Source of the DNA: Acidobacteriota bacterium
GTDB taxonomy: Bacteria; Acidobacteriota; Vicinamibacteria; Vicinamibacterales; UBA2999
Direction of reading: 5' to 3'
DNA length: 64,000 nucleotides
NCBI GenBank assembly: GCA_016192845.1
Contig: JACPTI010000093.1
Coordinates: 20,432 to 84,431, forward strand
The notes under the pieces are model-generated. The model was not told where the DNA came from. It saw only the letters and a program-made list of their open reading frames with translations, and searched no databases. Positions 45,410 through 53,531 of this stretch are shown piece after piece. Position numbers and translations under genes: made by a program. The first letter of the stretch is position 1. Each line of letters starts with the position of its first letter.

Positions 45410-47722
45410 TCAGTAGCCCGGTCCCATCAGCCCGCCGAACGCGCCAAGGAAGTTCGAGAAGGTCCCCAGGCCCGCCAGCACGAACGACACGTTGAACCGC
45501 CGATCGGAGGGAATCGGGAAGCCCGCCACCGACTGCGGAAACTTGAACTTCTGGAACTCCGCCATGATGCCGCAGCACTGCGCCAGGTACGAGACGCCGA
45601 CGCTCTGATTGAGCACGCCCGCGCGGCCGATGTCCCAGGTCAGCCCGTACATCCCGCGGGCGCGTCCCTGCAGCAGGTTGAGGGAGGTCGACCACGAGAG
45701 GGAGCTCTCCGGTTTCGCCGTCCGGTTCCGCCGCTGCCGGCTGTAGCTCACGGTCGTCGAGCTCCCGCGCACCTGCGTCGTGCCGCCGGTTGTCAGCACG
45801 TGGAGCCCCTGGCCGTGCACGTCGTACTCCAGGCGGGTGGTCGAGTCGAGCGCCGGCGACGGCGTCACCTTCACGGTGACGGCGACGTCCGACAGGTCCA
45901 CGGATCGCGCCCGGAAGCCGGTGCTCACGTACTGCGTGTCGTTCAGGCTCGAGCGCGGCGTCACGTAATACGTCTGCTGCACGCCCGCGGTGAGGAACTG
46001 CACCGTCGACCCGGGCGAGCCGTCGGCCGTGCGCGCGCGATAGAGGAAGCGGTTGTTGATCCCGTAGGTGAACCGCGTGGTATCGCCGAGGATCACGTCG
46101 GTCGTGTCGACGAGCGTCAGCACCCGGGACGCGTTCCCGATTGCCGGAATGTACTCCAGCGCAAACGTCGGCTCGATCAGGTGCTTCATGCGCTCGCTGT
46201 AGCCGCTCGCCGGCGTGTCCCAGATCTTGGCGACGACCGGTCCGATCACGTCGGAGCGCAGCGTCAGGTACTGGCGAATCAGCGGTTCGGTGATGACCCG
46301 GCCGCGCGCGTCGGCGCTGCGCGTGTAGTAGGTCGTCCGGTACGACGCGCTCGTGTTGAACGTCAGGAACGTCAGGCGCGAGAGCGCCGCGCGCGCCGTC
46401 GGCAGCACGTCGACCCGCGCCACGCTCTTGTCGCTCGTCACCTTGCCGTCGGTGATCTGCCGGAACGGCAGGTAGCTGAACTCGTTGTTCACCGAGGCGT
46501 ACAGCGGCAGGCCGAAGACGCGCTGCGGCGCAAGCGCCGCCGTCACGCGCGGCGTGCTGCCGTACAGCTGGGACGTGTCCTCGCCCGTGAACGTCTCGGT
46601 CCGCTGGAACAGCGCGCTCGTCGTCAGCGCGCCCCAGGTCCCCATCAGGCCGCCCTCGATCGTCCGCGTCGCGTTCGACGCCTGATAGAGGCTCTGCTGA
46701 TAGAGCTGCTGGGAGACGATGCTCGTGGTGTAGTCGATTCGCTGGTGCAGCCGAATCGCCGTGCCGATCGACTGGTTCCCGGTGCCGTTCACCTGGTACG
46801 ACGACTGCGCCGGCAGCCGCGCGACGCGCCCGGCAGACCGGAATTCCGCCTGCCGCTGCGCGATCCGGTAGAACCGGAAGGTCCCATACGACCCCTGGCT
46901 GGCCACGTACCGGTACTCGGTCCCGGCGCCCTGGCCCACGTTCGTGAACCAGTCGTGAAAGAACGTCGCGTCCTGGCTGTCGCCAATCGCCCAGAAGAAC
47001 GCGTTGCTCAGTGTCTGGCCGCGCAGCGTCGAGGAGCCGTAGGTCGGCAGCAGGAATCCGGTGGCGCGGTCCTCGCTCTTGATCGGATAGTAGAGCACCG
47101 GCAGGTACATCAGCGGCACGCCCTTGACCCGCAACAGCGTGTTCCGTGCGATCGCGTAGTCGTCCAGCACGATCAGCACGGAGCCGCTCGTGACCTCCCA
47201 CCGCGGCGTCGGCTGCACGCACGTGGTGAAGCCGCCGCGCGTCAGCCGGTACCTGCGGCCGTCGAGCTTCTCGATCGTGTCGCCGTAGAAGTAGACGTCG
47301 GGATCCTGGTTGCCGAACTGCGCCCGATCGACCTGGTTGCCGAGCGACAGGATGCCCGACGCCGCGTGAAACGTGCCGGTGCCCTTCGCCACGTTGAACT
47401 CGACGCGCTCGGCGGCGATGCGTCCTTCGGGATTCGAGAAGACCACGTTGCCGCTGGCGACCAGGCGCAGCTCGGGGTCGGTGAAGATGTCGATGACGTC
47501 CGCAAAAAAGCCCATGCTCGGGCACTCGACCTGCACCTGGCCGGTCAGGCGCAGGTGACTGGCCGCAACCTGCTCGAACTGCCACTGCGTCGTCCGGGTG
47601 CACGTGCCGAAGAACGGGTCGCTCGCGGGGGGCGTCGCACCGGCGGCCGCCGGCGCCTGCGCGAACGCAGACACCGGCAGCAGACACAGAAAACAGGAGA
47701 GAAGAATCCGCGAAACACCCAT
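45410..47722 (-). CDS. lptD: LPS-assembly outer membrane protein LptD
   Basis: A 770-residue protein: signal peptide (ILLSCFLCLLPVSAFA), an LptA/OstA-like beta-jellyroll (~30-200: VIDIFTDPELRLVASGNVVF, RVEFNVAKGTGTFHAASG) and a large LptD C-terminal barrel. Barrel hallmarks include LPVLYYPIKSEDRATGFLLP with YGSS, AFFWAIGDSQDATFFHDWF and the C-terminal SYLAQCCGIMAEFQKFKF region containing the paired cysteines. It inserts LPS into the outer leaflet with an LptE partner that is not in this window. Order in the operon: folC upstream, rmlA downstream, linking LPS export to deoxyhexose synthesis. Length is typical. Confidence 0.95.
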   Translation of the reverse strand: MGVSRILLSCFLCLLPVSAFAQAPAAAGATPPASDPFFGTCTRTTQWQFEQVAASHLRLTGQVQVECPSMGFFADVIDIFTDPELRLVASGNVVFSNPEGRIAAERVEFNVAKGTGTFHAASGILSLGNQVDRAQFGNQDPDVYFYGDTIEKLDGRRYRLTRGGFTTCVQPTPRWEVTSGSVLIVLDDYAIARNTLLRVKGVPLMYLPVLYYPIKSEDRATGFLLPTYGSSTLRGQTLSNAFFWAIGDSQDATFFHDWFTNVGQGAGTEYRYVASQGSYGTFRFYRIAQRQAEFRSAGRVARLPAQSSYQVNGTGNQSIGTAIRLHQRIDYTTSIVSQQLYQQSLYQASNATRTIEGGLMGTWGALTTSALFQRTETFTGEDTSQLYGSTPRVTAALAPQRVFGLPLYASVNNEFSYLPFRQITDGKVTSDKSVARVDVLPTARAALSRLTFLTFNTSASYRTTYYTRSADARGRVITEPLIRQYLTLRSDVIGPVVAKIWDTPASGYSERMKHLIEPTFALEYIPAIGNASRVLTLVDTTDVILGDTTRFTYGINNRFLYRARTADGSPGSTVQFLTAGVQQTYYVTPRSSLNDTQYVSTGFRARSVDLSDVAVTVKVTPSPALDSTTRLEYDVHGQGLHVLTTGGTTQVRGSSTTVSYSRQRRNRTAKPESSLSWSTSLNLLQGRARGMYGLTWDIGRAGVLNQSVGVSYLAQCCGIMAEFQKFKFPQSVAGFPIPSDRRFNVSFVLAGLGTFSNFLGAFGGLMGPGY

Positions 47723-47737
47723 GAGGATGAAGGGAAA

Positions 47738-49024
47738 TCACCGCAGGATAGCACGGCGCCGCAGGCGGTCGCGAACCGCCCCGACAAGGTAAATCGAGCC
47801 GGTGACACAGACCGTCTGTCCTGCGGCCATCGCGTCCTCCACTGCCGTGACCGGATCCGGCTCCACGCGCACCGGCGCGCCCGCGGCCGTGATGCGCGCC
47901 GCCAGATCGCGCGCCGGCAGCGCCCGCGGCGTGTCGGCGGCCGTCGCAACGATCGACGAGACCACCGGGAGGAGCGCGCCGATGATGCCTGCGACGTCCT
48001 TGTCGCGCATCACGCCGATGACGAGCGTCGGCCGCTCCGGATGCCAGCGTTCGAGGTAGCCGGCGAGCGCCGCGGCCCCGTCCACGTTGTGTGCGGCGTC
48101 GAGCAGGACCTGCGGCCCGCCCTGGACGTCGATCAGCTCGAGCCGGCCGGGCCACTCCACGTGCGTCAGCCCGCGCTCGATGGCGTCCGGCGGCACGCGC
48201 ACGCCCGTCTGGCGCACCGCCTCGAGCAGGCGGACGGCCACGAGCGCATTGTGGATCTGGTGTTCGCCGCGCAGGGCGAGGGTGAGCGGCCCGTAGCGGC
48301 CGTCGGGCGTCTCGATCCTGATCACGCCGCGGCCCTCGCGCGGCTCGCCGTCGACGCGCGCCCCGCTGGCGGCCTCCACCAGCCGCGCCTGCCGGTCGCG
48401 CGCCACGGCCGCGACGACCGTTCGGGCCTCCCGGGGGAGGTCGCCGGTTACGACCGTCATGCCCGGCTTGATGATGCCGGCCTTCTCGAACGCGATCGCC
48501 TCGAGCGTGTCGCCGAGCAGGTCCTGGTGGTCGAGCCCGATCGACGTGATGGCGCCGATCCGCGCCGGGGCGACGTTGGTGGAGTCGAAGCGCCCGCCGA
48601 GTCCGACTTCTATGACTGCGATGTCGACGCGCGCGCGGCGGAACAGCTCGAAGGCGACGGCGGTCGTCGCCTCGAAGAATGTCGGGTGGACCGGCAGCAC
48701 GCCCGACGCCTTCAACTCGTCGGCACAGTCGAGGACGTCGTTGACGGCGCGCTCGAGATCGGCGGCGCCGACCTGCTGGCTGCCGATCACGAAGCGCTCG
48801 GCGAGGTCGACCAGGTGTGGCGAGATGAAGCGTGCCGTGTGGAGGCCGGCCGCCACGAGGCCGGCGTGCACCATCGCCGTCACCGATCCCTTGCCGTTCG
48901 TCCCCGCGACGTGGACGGACGCGAACGCCTGCTCGGGATGGCCGAGGGCGGCGCACAGGCGCGAGATGTTCTCGAGCCCGAGCTTGATCCCGAACGTCTC
49001 GCGGGCGTAGAGGCGGTTCAACAC
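47738..49024 (-). CDS. folC: Folylpolyglutamate/dihydrofolate synthase FolC
   Basis: A 428-residue Mur-ligase-like enzyme: LYARETFGIKLGLENISRLC at the start, P-loop VHVAGTNGKGSVTAMV (~40-55), FISPHLVDLAERFVIG, VDIAVIEVGLGGRFDSTN, the TSIGLDHQDLLGDTLEAI segment with metal-binding His, and VLLDAAHNVDGAAALAGYLE in the C-terminal domain. It adds glutamate to dihydropteroate and folates using ATP. Start is GTG at 49024, where GTG-TTG are both possible start codons. The gene follows accD by 33 bp, containing the hairpin at 49035-49058. Standard length for the family. Confidence 0.95.
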   Translation of the reverse strand: MLNRLYARETFGIKLGLENISRLCAALGHPEQAFASVHVAGTNGKGSVTAMVHAGLVAAGLHTARFISPHLVDLAERFVIGSQQVGAADLERAVNDVLDCADELKASGVLPVHPTFFEATTAVAFELFRRARVDIAVIEVGLGGRFDSTNVAPARIGAITSIGLDHQDLLGDTLEAIAFEKAGIIKPGMTVVTGDLPREARTVVAAVARDRQARLVEAASGARVDGEPREGRGVIRIETPDGRYGPLTLALRGEHQIHNALVAVRLLEAVRQTGVRVPPDAIERGLTHVEWPGRLELIDVQGGPQVLLDAAHNVDGAAALAGYLERWHPERPTLVIGVMRDKDVAGIIGALLPVVSSIVATAADTPRALPARDLAARITAAGAPVRVEPDPVTAVEDAMAAGQTVCVTGSIYLVGAVRDRLRRRAILR

Positions 49025-49034
49025 GGTTCGTGCA

Positions 49035-49058
49035 GGGGCCGACCTCGCGGTCGGCCCC
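49035..49058. terminator. Perfect 10-bp hairpin at the accD/folC boundary
   Basis: GGGGCCGACC-TCGC-GGTCGGCCCC, 24 bp, a perfect stem with a TCGC tetraloop, overlapping the accD stop codon. There is no U-run, so it may be an attenuator or RNA-processing site within the operon rather than a true terminator. The same word is a familiar dispersed intergenic palindrome in environmental genomes (recalled, not checked). Confidence 0.6.
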
Positions 49059-49960
49059 TACTGGTCGGCGTCGGCCACGGCGGCGACGGCGACCGGCGGC
49101 TCGGGCGCGGGCGCCGCGCCCATGAAGCGGAGGGCGCGGGCCAGGGTGGCTTTCAGCTCGCGGCGGTCGACCACGAGATCGATCATGCCGTGCTCGAGGA
49201 GGAATTCGCTGCGCTGAAAGCCCTCGGGGAGCGTCTGCCGGATCGTCTGCTCGATGACCCGCGGCCCGGCGAATCCGATCAGCGCCTTCGGCTCGGCGAC
49301 GTTCAGGTCGCCCAGCATCGCAAAGCTCGCGGTGACGCCGCCCGTCGTCGGATCCGTCAGCACGGAAATGTAGGGCACGCGCGCGCGATCGAGGCGCGCC
49401 AGCGCGGCGCAGATCTTCGCCATCTGCATCAGCGAGAGCGCGCCTTCCATCATGCGCGCCCCGCCCGAGCACGAGACGATGATGAGCGGCTGCCGCTCGT
49501 CGAGTGCCTGCTCGACGGCGCGCGTGATCTTCTCGCCGACGACCACGCCCATGCTGCCGCCGATGAACGCGTACTCCATCGCGGCCACGACGACGTCGAT
49601 GCCGTCCAGGCGCCCGCTTGCCACGACGACCGCGTCCGTCGCGCCGGTGGCCTCCTCTGCCGCCCGCAGGCGATCGCGGTACGACTTCGTGTCGGTGAAC
49701 TGCAGCGGGTCGGTGGAGGAGAGCCGGGCGTGGTGCTCCGTCCAGCGGCCCTCGTCCAGGAGCATCCGGAGCCGTTCGGTCGCGCTCAGCCGGAAATGGT
49801 AGGCGCACTTCGGGCAGACGTTCAGGTTCTTCTCGAGATCCTTGTTGTAGAGGATTTGAGCGCAGTCGGGGCACTTGACCCACAGCCCCTCGGGGACGCG
49901 GCTCGGCTTCTCGGCCGTCGAGGAGGCTCTGGGCTTCCGGGCCTTCTTGAACCAGGCCAT
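49058..49960 (-). CDS. accD: Acetyl-CoA carboxylase carboxyltransferase subunit beta AccD
   Basis: A 300-residue protein: an N-terminal zinc ribbon with four cysteines (VKCPDCAQILY and LNVCPKCAYHFRL), then the carboxyltransferase crotonase-like fold: VVVASGRLDGIDVVVAAMEY, FIGGSMGVVVGEKITRAVEQ, CSGGARMMEGALSLMQM (oxyanion region), DPTTGGVTASFAMLGD and GFAGPRVIEQTIRQTLPEGFQRSE. It pairs with AccA to carboxylate acetyl-CoA. The ATG at 49960 follows TAATCT by exactly 6 nt. Length and motifs are standard; the C-terminus has an acidic Pro/Val/Ala-rich extension. The kinase gene upstream has its own start 13 bp away. Confidence 0.97.
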   Translation of the reverse strand: MAWFKKARKPRASSTAEKPSRVPEGLWVKCPDCAQILYNKDLEKNLNVCPKCAYHFRLSATERLRMLLDEGRWTEHHARLSSTDPLQFTDTKSYRDRLRAAEEATGATDAVVVASGRLDGIDVVVAAMEYAFIGGSMGVVVGEKITRAVEQALDERQPLIIVSCSGGARMMEGALSLMQMAKICAALARLDRARVPYISVLTDPTTGGVTASFAMLGDLNVAEPKALIGFAGPRVIEQTIRQTLPEGFQRSEFLLEHGMIDLVVDRRELKATLARALRFMGAAPAPEPPVAVAAVADADQ

Positions 49961-49966
49961 GGGGGG

Positions 49967-49972
49967 AGATTA
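49967..49972 (-). promoter_or_regulatory. -10 box 6 nt before the accD ATG
   Basis: On the minus strand TAATCT-CCCCCC-ATG. The box overlaps the end of the deoxynucleoside kinase gene and would give a leaderless accD mRNA inside the operon, so the operon may have an internal promoter here. Confidence 0.5.
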
Positions 49973-50611
49973 TTACATCCTCGGCACGTAATAGCGCGTG
50001 CCTCGGGTCGTCGTGCGGATCTGGCGCAGCAGATCCTCCACCGCGCCGTCGCTCGCGGCGAGATCGACCTGCGACGTCTCGACCACGAGGAGCGGCGTCG
50101 CCGAATAGTGGAAGAAGAAGTGCTGGTATGCCTCGTTGAGCTCGCGCATGTAGGCCGCCTCGGGGATCGGCGTATCAGCCGCCCCCTCCTTCGCGCGCTC
50201 ACGCAGGCGCCGCATCAGGACGTCGGTGGGCGCCTGCAGGTAGATCACGAGATCCGGTGACGGCACGTCACGGGCCAGCAAGTCGTACAGCCGCTGGTAG
50301 ATGAAGAGCTCGTTATCGTCGAGGTTCAGATACGCGAAGATCTTGTCGCGGTCGAACAGGTAGTCGGCGACGGTCGTCTGCGCGAAGAGGTCGCCCTGGC
50401 GGATCGCGAGCTGCTGGCGGTGCCGGTTCAGCAGATAGAAGAGCTGCGCCTGCAGCGCCGCGCCCGGCCGTCCGGCGTAGAAGTCGGCGAGGAACGGATT
50501 CTCGTGCTCCTCGAGCACGACCGCCGCGTCGAGTCGCGCGGCGAGCCGCCTGGCAAGCGCACTCTTGCCGACACCGATCGGTCCCTCGATCGCGATGTAC
50601 CGGAACGACAT
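49973..50611 (-). CDS. Deoxynucleoside kinase
   Basis: A 212-residue P-loop kinase of the dNK (deoxyadenosine/deoxyguanosine kinase-like) family: YIAIEGPIGVGKSALARRLA (Walker A), EEHENPFLADFY (substrate-binding Glu), LFYLLNRHRQQLA, DYLFDRDKIFAYLNLDDNE (the DRD-type motif), VIYLQAPTDVLMRRLRERAK (lid region) and a C-terminal FHYSATPLLVVE. It phosphorylates deoxynucleosides in salvage; base preference cannot be read from the motifs. Start ATG at 50611. It opens the eight-gene minus-strand operon continuing with accD. Divergent from the HEAT/cyclophilin gene across a 50 bp gap. Confidence 0.9.
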   Translation of the reverse strand: MSFRYIAIEGPIGVGKSALARRLAARLDAAVVLEEHENPFLADFYAGRPGAALQAQLFYLLNRHRQQLAIRQGDLFAQTTVADYLFDRDKIFAYLNLDDNELFIYQRLYDLLARDVPSPDLVIYLQAPTDVLMRRLRERAKEGAADTPIPEAAYMRELNEAYQHFFFHYSATPLLVVETSQVDLAASDGAVEDLLRQIRTTTRGTRYYVPRM

Positions 50612-50663
50612 GGGCAGTGTTGAGCCGGAGCCTGCGCGCCTGCATGCTATCATCCGGCCGGAT

Positions 50664-52862
50664 ATGCGCAAGTCACAAGTCACAAGTCACAAGTCACAAA
50701 TCACAACGCTGCGATGGCGTCGGTCGTGTTGTGACTTGAGACTTGTGACTTGTGCCTTGTGCGTTGTTACTGCCGCCTGCGCCCCGGTCCCGCCGCCGCA
50801 GGTGCGGCCCGAGCCGCCGGTCGTCACCTGGGAAGAAAAGCTTGCGTGGATGATGCGGCTGGAGGATCAGCGCATCCTGCGCGATCCGAATCCGCCGGCC
50901 CCCGTCGTGCTCGCGCCGGCGACGCGCACCCAGCCGGCGGTCGTCGCGCCGCCGCCACCATCGGATCTGATCCGGCTCCTCGGCGACGGCGAGGCGCGCG
51001 TGCGGCGCCGCGCCGCCCTGGCGCTCGGCCGCGTCGGCCTGCGCGATGCGGTCGATCCCGTCGTCAAGCTGCTCGCCGACGCCGAAACGGACGTGCGGCA
51101 GATGGCGGCGTTCGCTCTCGGACTCATCGGCGACGCGTCGGCGCGTTCCGCTTTGACCGGGGCGCTCGCCGATCCGGATCCGCTCGTGCAGGGGCGCGCC
51201 GCCGAGGCGCTCGGGATGATCGGCGACCGCGCGGATGCCGCGGCGGTCGGCGGCATGGTCCGCACGCACGTCGCCGCGGGCGCGCTGACGGGGATCGCGC
51301 CGGACGACCTGTCGTATCCGCAAGCCCCGGCCGCCGAGGCGGTGCGCCTCGGCCTGTATGCTCTCGTGCGCCTGGAGTCGTACGAGGCGCTCGCCGCCGC
51401 CGCGCTCGACGGCAGCGGGCGGCCCATCTCGACGTGGTGGCCGGTGGCGTACGCGCTGCAGCGGATCGGAGATGCCCGTGCCGCGCCCGCGCTGCTCGCG
51501 CTGCTGCAGACGCCCGGCCGCTACACGGCCGCCTTTGCCGCGCGCGGCCTCGGCGTGACTGAGGCTGCGGCGGCCGCGGCACCGCTCCGGCAGATCGTGG
51601 AGCAGCTGACGGCTCCCGCCGCGGTCCTCGTCCAGGCCATTCGCGGGCTGGCCGCGATCGGGAGCGCGGACGCCGCGCCGGTGTTTACGCGCATCGTGGC
51701 GGACGCCGAAGCGGATCCGACGCTGCGGGTCGAGGCGATGGTGGCGTTTTCGGCGGTGGCCACCGCCGAGAGCGTCGACCTCCTGCTGGACCTGCTGTCC
51801 GACAGCTCGCCGGCCATTCGGGCCGCGGCAATGCGGGCGCTGGCGCGTGTCGACCCGGACGGCTTTCTGGTGACGCTTTCCGGGCTCGACCCGGACCGGG
51901 ACTGGACGGTGCGCGCCGCTCAAGCGGCGGCGCTCGGCTCGCTGCCGGCCGGACGAGGCTTCCCCGGATTGAAGGTGCTCCTCCGGGACCGCGACCCGAA
52001 GGTGCTTCCAGCGGTGCTGGCGGCGCTCGTGTCGTCGAAGGCGCCAGACGCCGAGGCCATCCTGATCCAGCATCTGAAGACGGACGATTTTGCCGTCAGG
52101 GCGGCCGCCGCAGGCGGCCTTGCCGAGCTCAAGGCCGCCGCTGCTCCGGCGCTCGTCGAGGCATACCGCGCCGCGGCCGGCGACAGTACTTATGTGGCGC
52201 GCGCGGCCATGCTGACGGCGCTGAACCAGATCGACCCCGCCGCCGCGCAGCCGATTTTTCAGGAGGCGCTCGGCGACCGCGACTGGGCGGTGCGGGTGCG
52301 GGCGGCCGCGCTGCTCCGCGAGCGCAGCCCGGACGGCGCGATGGACGCGGCGATTCGCCCGGCGCCGACCGGGCGGCCCGTCACAGACGAGGAATGGAAG
52401 TGGCTGATCGCGCCGCCGTTCTCGCCCCATGCCTACGTCGAGACGGACCGCGGCACCGTGCAGATCGAGCTCGCGATTCTGGATGCGCCGCTCACGGTCG
52501 CCAACTTCGTGGCGCTGGCGCGCAAGGGGTTCTTCGACGGCCTCGCCGTCCACCGCGTCGTGCCCGACTTCGTCGTGCAGGACGGCGACCCGCGCGGTGA
52601 CGGCGACGGCGGCCCGGGCTACACGCTGCGCGATGACATCAACATGCGCCCGTATCTGCGGGGGACCGTCGGCATGGCGCTCGACTGGGAGGACACCGGC
52701 GGGAGCCAGTTCTTCATCACGCACTCACCGCAGCCGCACATCGACGGCCGCTACACGGTCTTTGGCCACGTGATCGACGGCATGGAGGTCGTCGACGCGC
52801 TGCGCCCGGGCGACGTGATCCGCCGGGTGCGGATCTGGGACGGGATCAACGAATCTCGATAA
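50664..52862 (+). CDS. HEAT-repeat/cyclophilin fusion lipoprotein
   Basis: A 732-residue protein. The N-terminal ~45 residues derive from repeat island R7: the left arm gives KSQVTSHKSQ, the right arm gives a hydrophobic stretch ending in a lipobox (RLVTCALCVVTAAC). Residues ~100-560 are HEAT-like repeats (VRRRAALALGRVGLRDAV, VRQMAAFALGLIGDASAR and others). Residues ~588-725 are a cyclophilin-type peptidyl-prolyl isomerase: VHRVVPDFVVQDGDPRGDG (catalytic Arg, Phe and Gln), GTVGMALDWEDTGGSQFFIT and DGRYTVFGHVIDGMEVVD. Role: folding or scaffolding at the outer or inner membrane surface. ATG at 50664 has TATCAT 10 nt upstream but no ribosome site. A start within the repeat cannot be avoided in this frame. 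Confidence 0.75.
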   Translation: MRKSQVTSHKSQITTLRWRRSCCDLRLVTCALCVVTAACAPVPPPQVRPEPPVVTWEEKLAWMMRLEDQRILRDPNPPAPVVLAPATRTQPAVVAPPPPSDLIRLLGDGEARVRRRAALALGRVGLRDAVDPVVKLLADAETDVRQMAAFALGLIGDASARSALTGALADPDPLVQGRAAEALGMIGDRADAAAVGGMVRTHVAAGALTGIAPDDLSYPQAPAAEAVRLGLYALVRLESYEALAAAALDGSGRPISTWWPVAYALQRIGDARAAPALLALLQTPGRYTAAFAARGLGVTEAAAAAAPLRQIVEQLTAPAAVLVQAIRGLAAIGSADAAPVFTRIVADAEADPTLRVEAMVAFSAVATAESVDLLLDLLSDSSPAIRAAAMRALARVDPDGFLVTLSGLDPDRDWTVRAAQAAALGSLPAGRGFPGLKVLLRDRDPKVLPAVLAALVSSKAPDAEAILIQHLKTDDFAVRAAAAGGLAELKAAAAPALVEAYRAAAGDSTYVARAAMLTALNQIDPAAAQPIFQEALGDRDWAVRVRAAALLRERSPDGAMDAAIRPAPTGRPVTDEEWKWLIAPPFSPHAYVETDRGTVQIELAILDAPLTVANFVALARKGFFDGLAVHRVVPDFVVQDGDPRGDGDGGPGYTLRDDINMRPYLRGTVGMALDWEDTGGSQFFITHSPQPHIDGRYTVFGHVIDGMEVVDALRPGDVIRRVRIWDGINESR
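50668..50765. repeat. Inverted heptamer island R7 (AAGTCAC / GTGACTT) inside a 5' coding region
   Basis: AAGTCAC four times then AAATCAC at 50670-50704; the right arm (50730-50765) reads GTGACTT, GAGACTT, GTGACTT, GTGCCTT, GTGCGTT. The left arm and core AAATCACAACGCTG match R3. Both arms are translated at the start of the lipoprotein gene. Confidence 0.88.
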
Positions 52863-52959
52863 CTCCCAATTCCCAACTCCCAACTCCCAAATCCCAACCT
52901 CCAACCCTCAATTCCCCAATCGACCTTGGGCAGTTGGGAGTTGGGAGTTGGATGTTGGA
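52863..52959. repeat. Inverted heptamer island R8 (CCCAACT / AGTTGGG)
   Basis: The left arm is a run of heptamers (CCCAATT, CCCAACT twice, CCCAAAT, CCCAACC and variants); the right arm has AGTTGGG three times. It begins 1 bp after the stop of the HEAT/cyclophilin gene, before the terminator of the first tiny ORF. Confidence 0.85.
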
Positions 52960-52976
52960 AGTTTACGGAGGTGTAC

Positions 52977-53010
52977 AAAAAAAGAGGGGGCGCGCACTGG
53001 CACGCCCCCT
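52977..53010 (-). terminator. Rho-independent terminator of the first tiny Lys-rich ORF
   Basis: On the minus strand an 8 bp perfect stem (AGGGGGCG / CGCCCCCT) is followed by seven U residues. It lies 64 nt after the stop of the ORF at 53074-53124. Confidence 0.85.
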
Positions 53011-53073
53011 TCGGGCACCCCACCGCGCAGGCGCGCGCGGTGGGGACCCCGCTCGGATGGCGAATGGCGGTGC

Positions 53074-53124
53074 CTATCTCTTCTTCGCCGCCTTCTTCTT
53101 CCCGCCCTTAGCCTTCTTCGCCAT
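53074..53124 (-). CDS. Tiny Lys/Ala-rich peptide, copy 1 (16 residues)
   Basis: The ORF encodes MAKKAKGGKKKAAKKR, ten basic residues of sixteen. AAAGGGGGGAT lies 8 nt before the ATG and an intrinsic terminator follows, so it resembles a complete small transcription unit. Sequence is nearly the same as the ORF at 53382-53435, which differs by one extra Ala and a single Arg/Lys-level change in codon use; both also share ACAACAACC before the ribosome site. Possible role: nucleic-acid binding like a minimal histone-H1-tail. It could instead be an RNA element with an incidental ORF. No published family is known to me. Confidence 0.6.
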   Translation of the reverse strand: MAKKAKGGKKKAAKKR

Positions 53125-53250
53125 ACTCTAATCCCCCCTTTCGGTTGTTGTGGATTGCGAGCCTTCCGCCGATGCCCCGGCGCACTCTGCCGCCTGGCAC
53201 GTCGGCCCGGGGTTGTATGGCGGCCTCGCTTCGCAGGCTCCCCGTCGTCG

Positions 53251-53310
53251 CGCACGCTGAAGCGTGCGCTCTACAACGTGCGGTGTAGCGCGCAGGCTCG
53301 AGCCTGCGCG
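53251..53310. repeat. Two hairpins between the tiny ORFs
   Basis: CGCACGC-TGAA-GCGTGCG (53251-53268) and the 22 bp perfect palindrome CGCGCAGGCTCGAGCCTGCGCG (53289-53310). Both words are common dispersed palindromes of environmental genomes. They lie in the leader of the first tiny ORF on the minus strand. Confidence 0.7.
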
Positions 53311-53331
53311 GGGTCGGGAGAGCAGCAACCT

Positions 53332-53362
53332 AAAAAAACGGGGTGCCCCATCCGAGCACCCC
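53332..53362 (-). terminator. Rho-independent terminator of the second tiny Lys-rich ORF
   Basis: On the minus strand a 7 bp stem (GGGGTGC / GCACCCC) with a 9 nt loop is followed by seven U residues, 20 nt after the ORF stop. Confidence 0.8.
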
Positions 53363-53381
53363 CAAGAAGTGGACGGAAGCA

Positions 53382-53435
53382 TTACCGCTTCTTCGCGGCC
53401 TTTTTCTTCCCGCCCTTGGCAGCCTTCTTCGCCAT
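53382..53435 (-). CDS. Tiny Lys/Ala-rich peptide, copy 2 (17 residues)
   Basis: The ORF encodes MAKKAAKGGKKKAAKKR. GAGGAG lies 6 nt before the second of two adjacent ATGs (53435), giving the same MAKK start as copy 1. A TTGACA-N16-CATAAT promoter stands about 90 nt upstream, the 5' leader can form two small hairpins (GGGTGG../CCACCC and GACGGC../GCCGTC), and a terminator follows. The unit therefore has every element of a highly expressed small gene. Like copy 1, function is unknown; binding to nucleic acids or ribosomes is a guess from charge. Confidence 0.65.
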   Translation of the reverse strand: MAKKAAKGGKKKAAKKR

Positions 53436-53531
53436 CATTTTCTCCTCAGGTTGTTGTGACTCAGCCTCTGACGGCCCGCTACAGCCGTCGCAACGGGTGG
53501 GCTGAGCCATCCACCCTCATACCAGATGTAG

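Noticed and set aside
45405..49883. A second minus-strand frame of about 1490 codons overlapping lptD, folC and accD
   Set aside because: Different phase from the certain genes, with composition dominated by Arg and Pro/Ala; no domain.
45356..50260. A 1634-codon open frame on the plus strand across lptD, folC and accD
   Set aside because: Arg/Ala/Val/His-rich shadow of three certain genes on the other strand; no recognisable domain.
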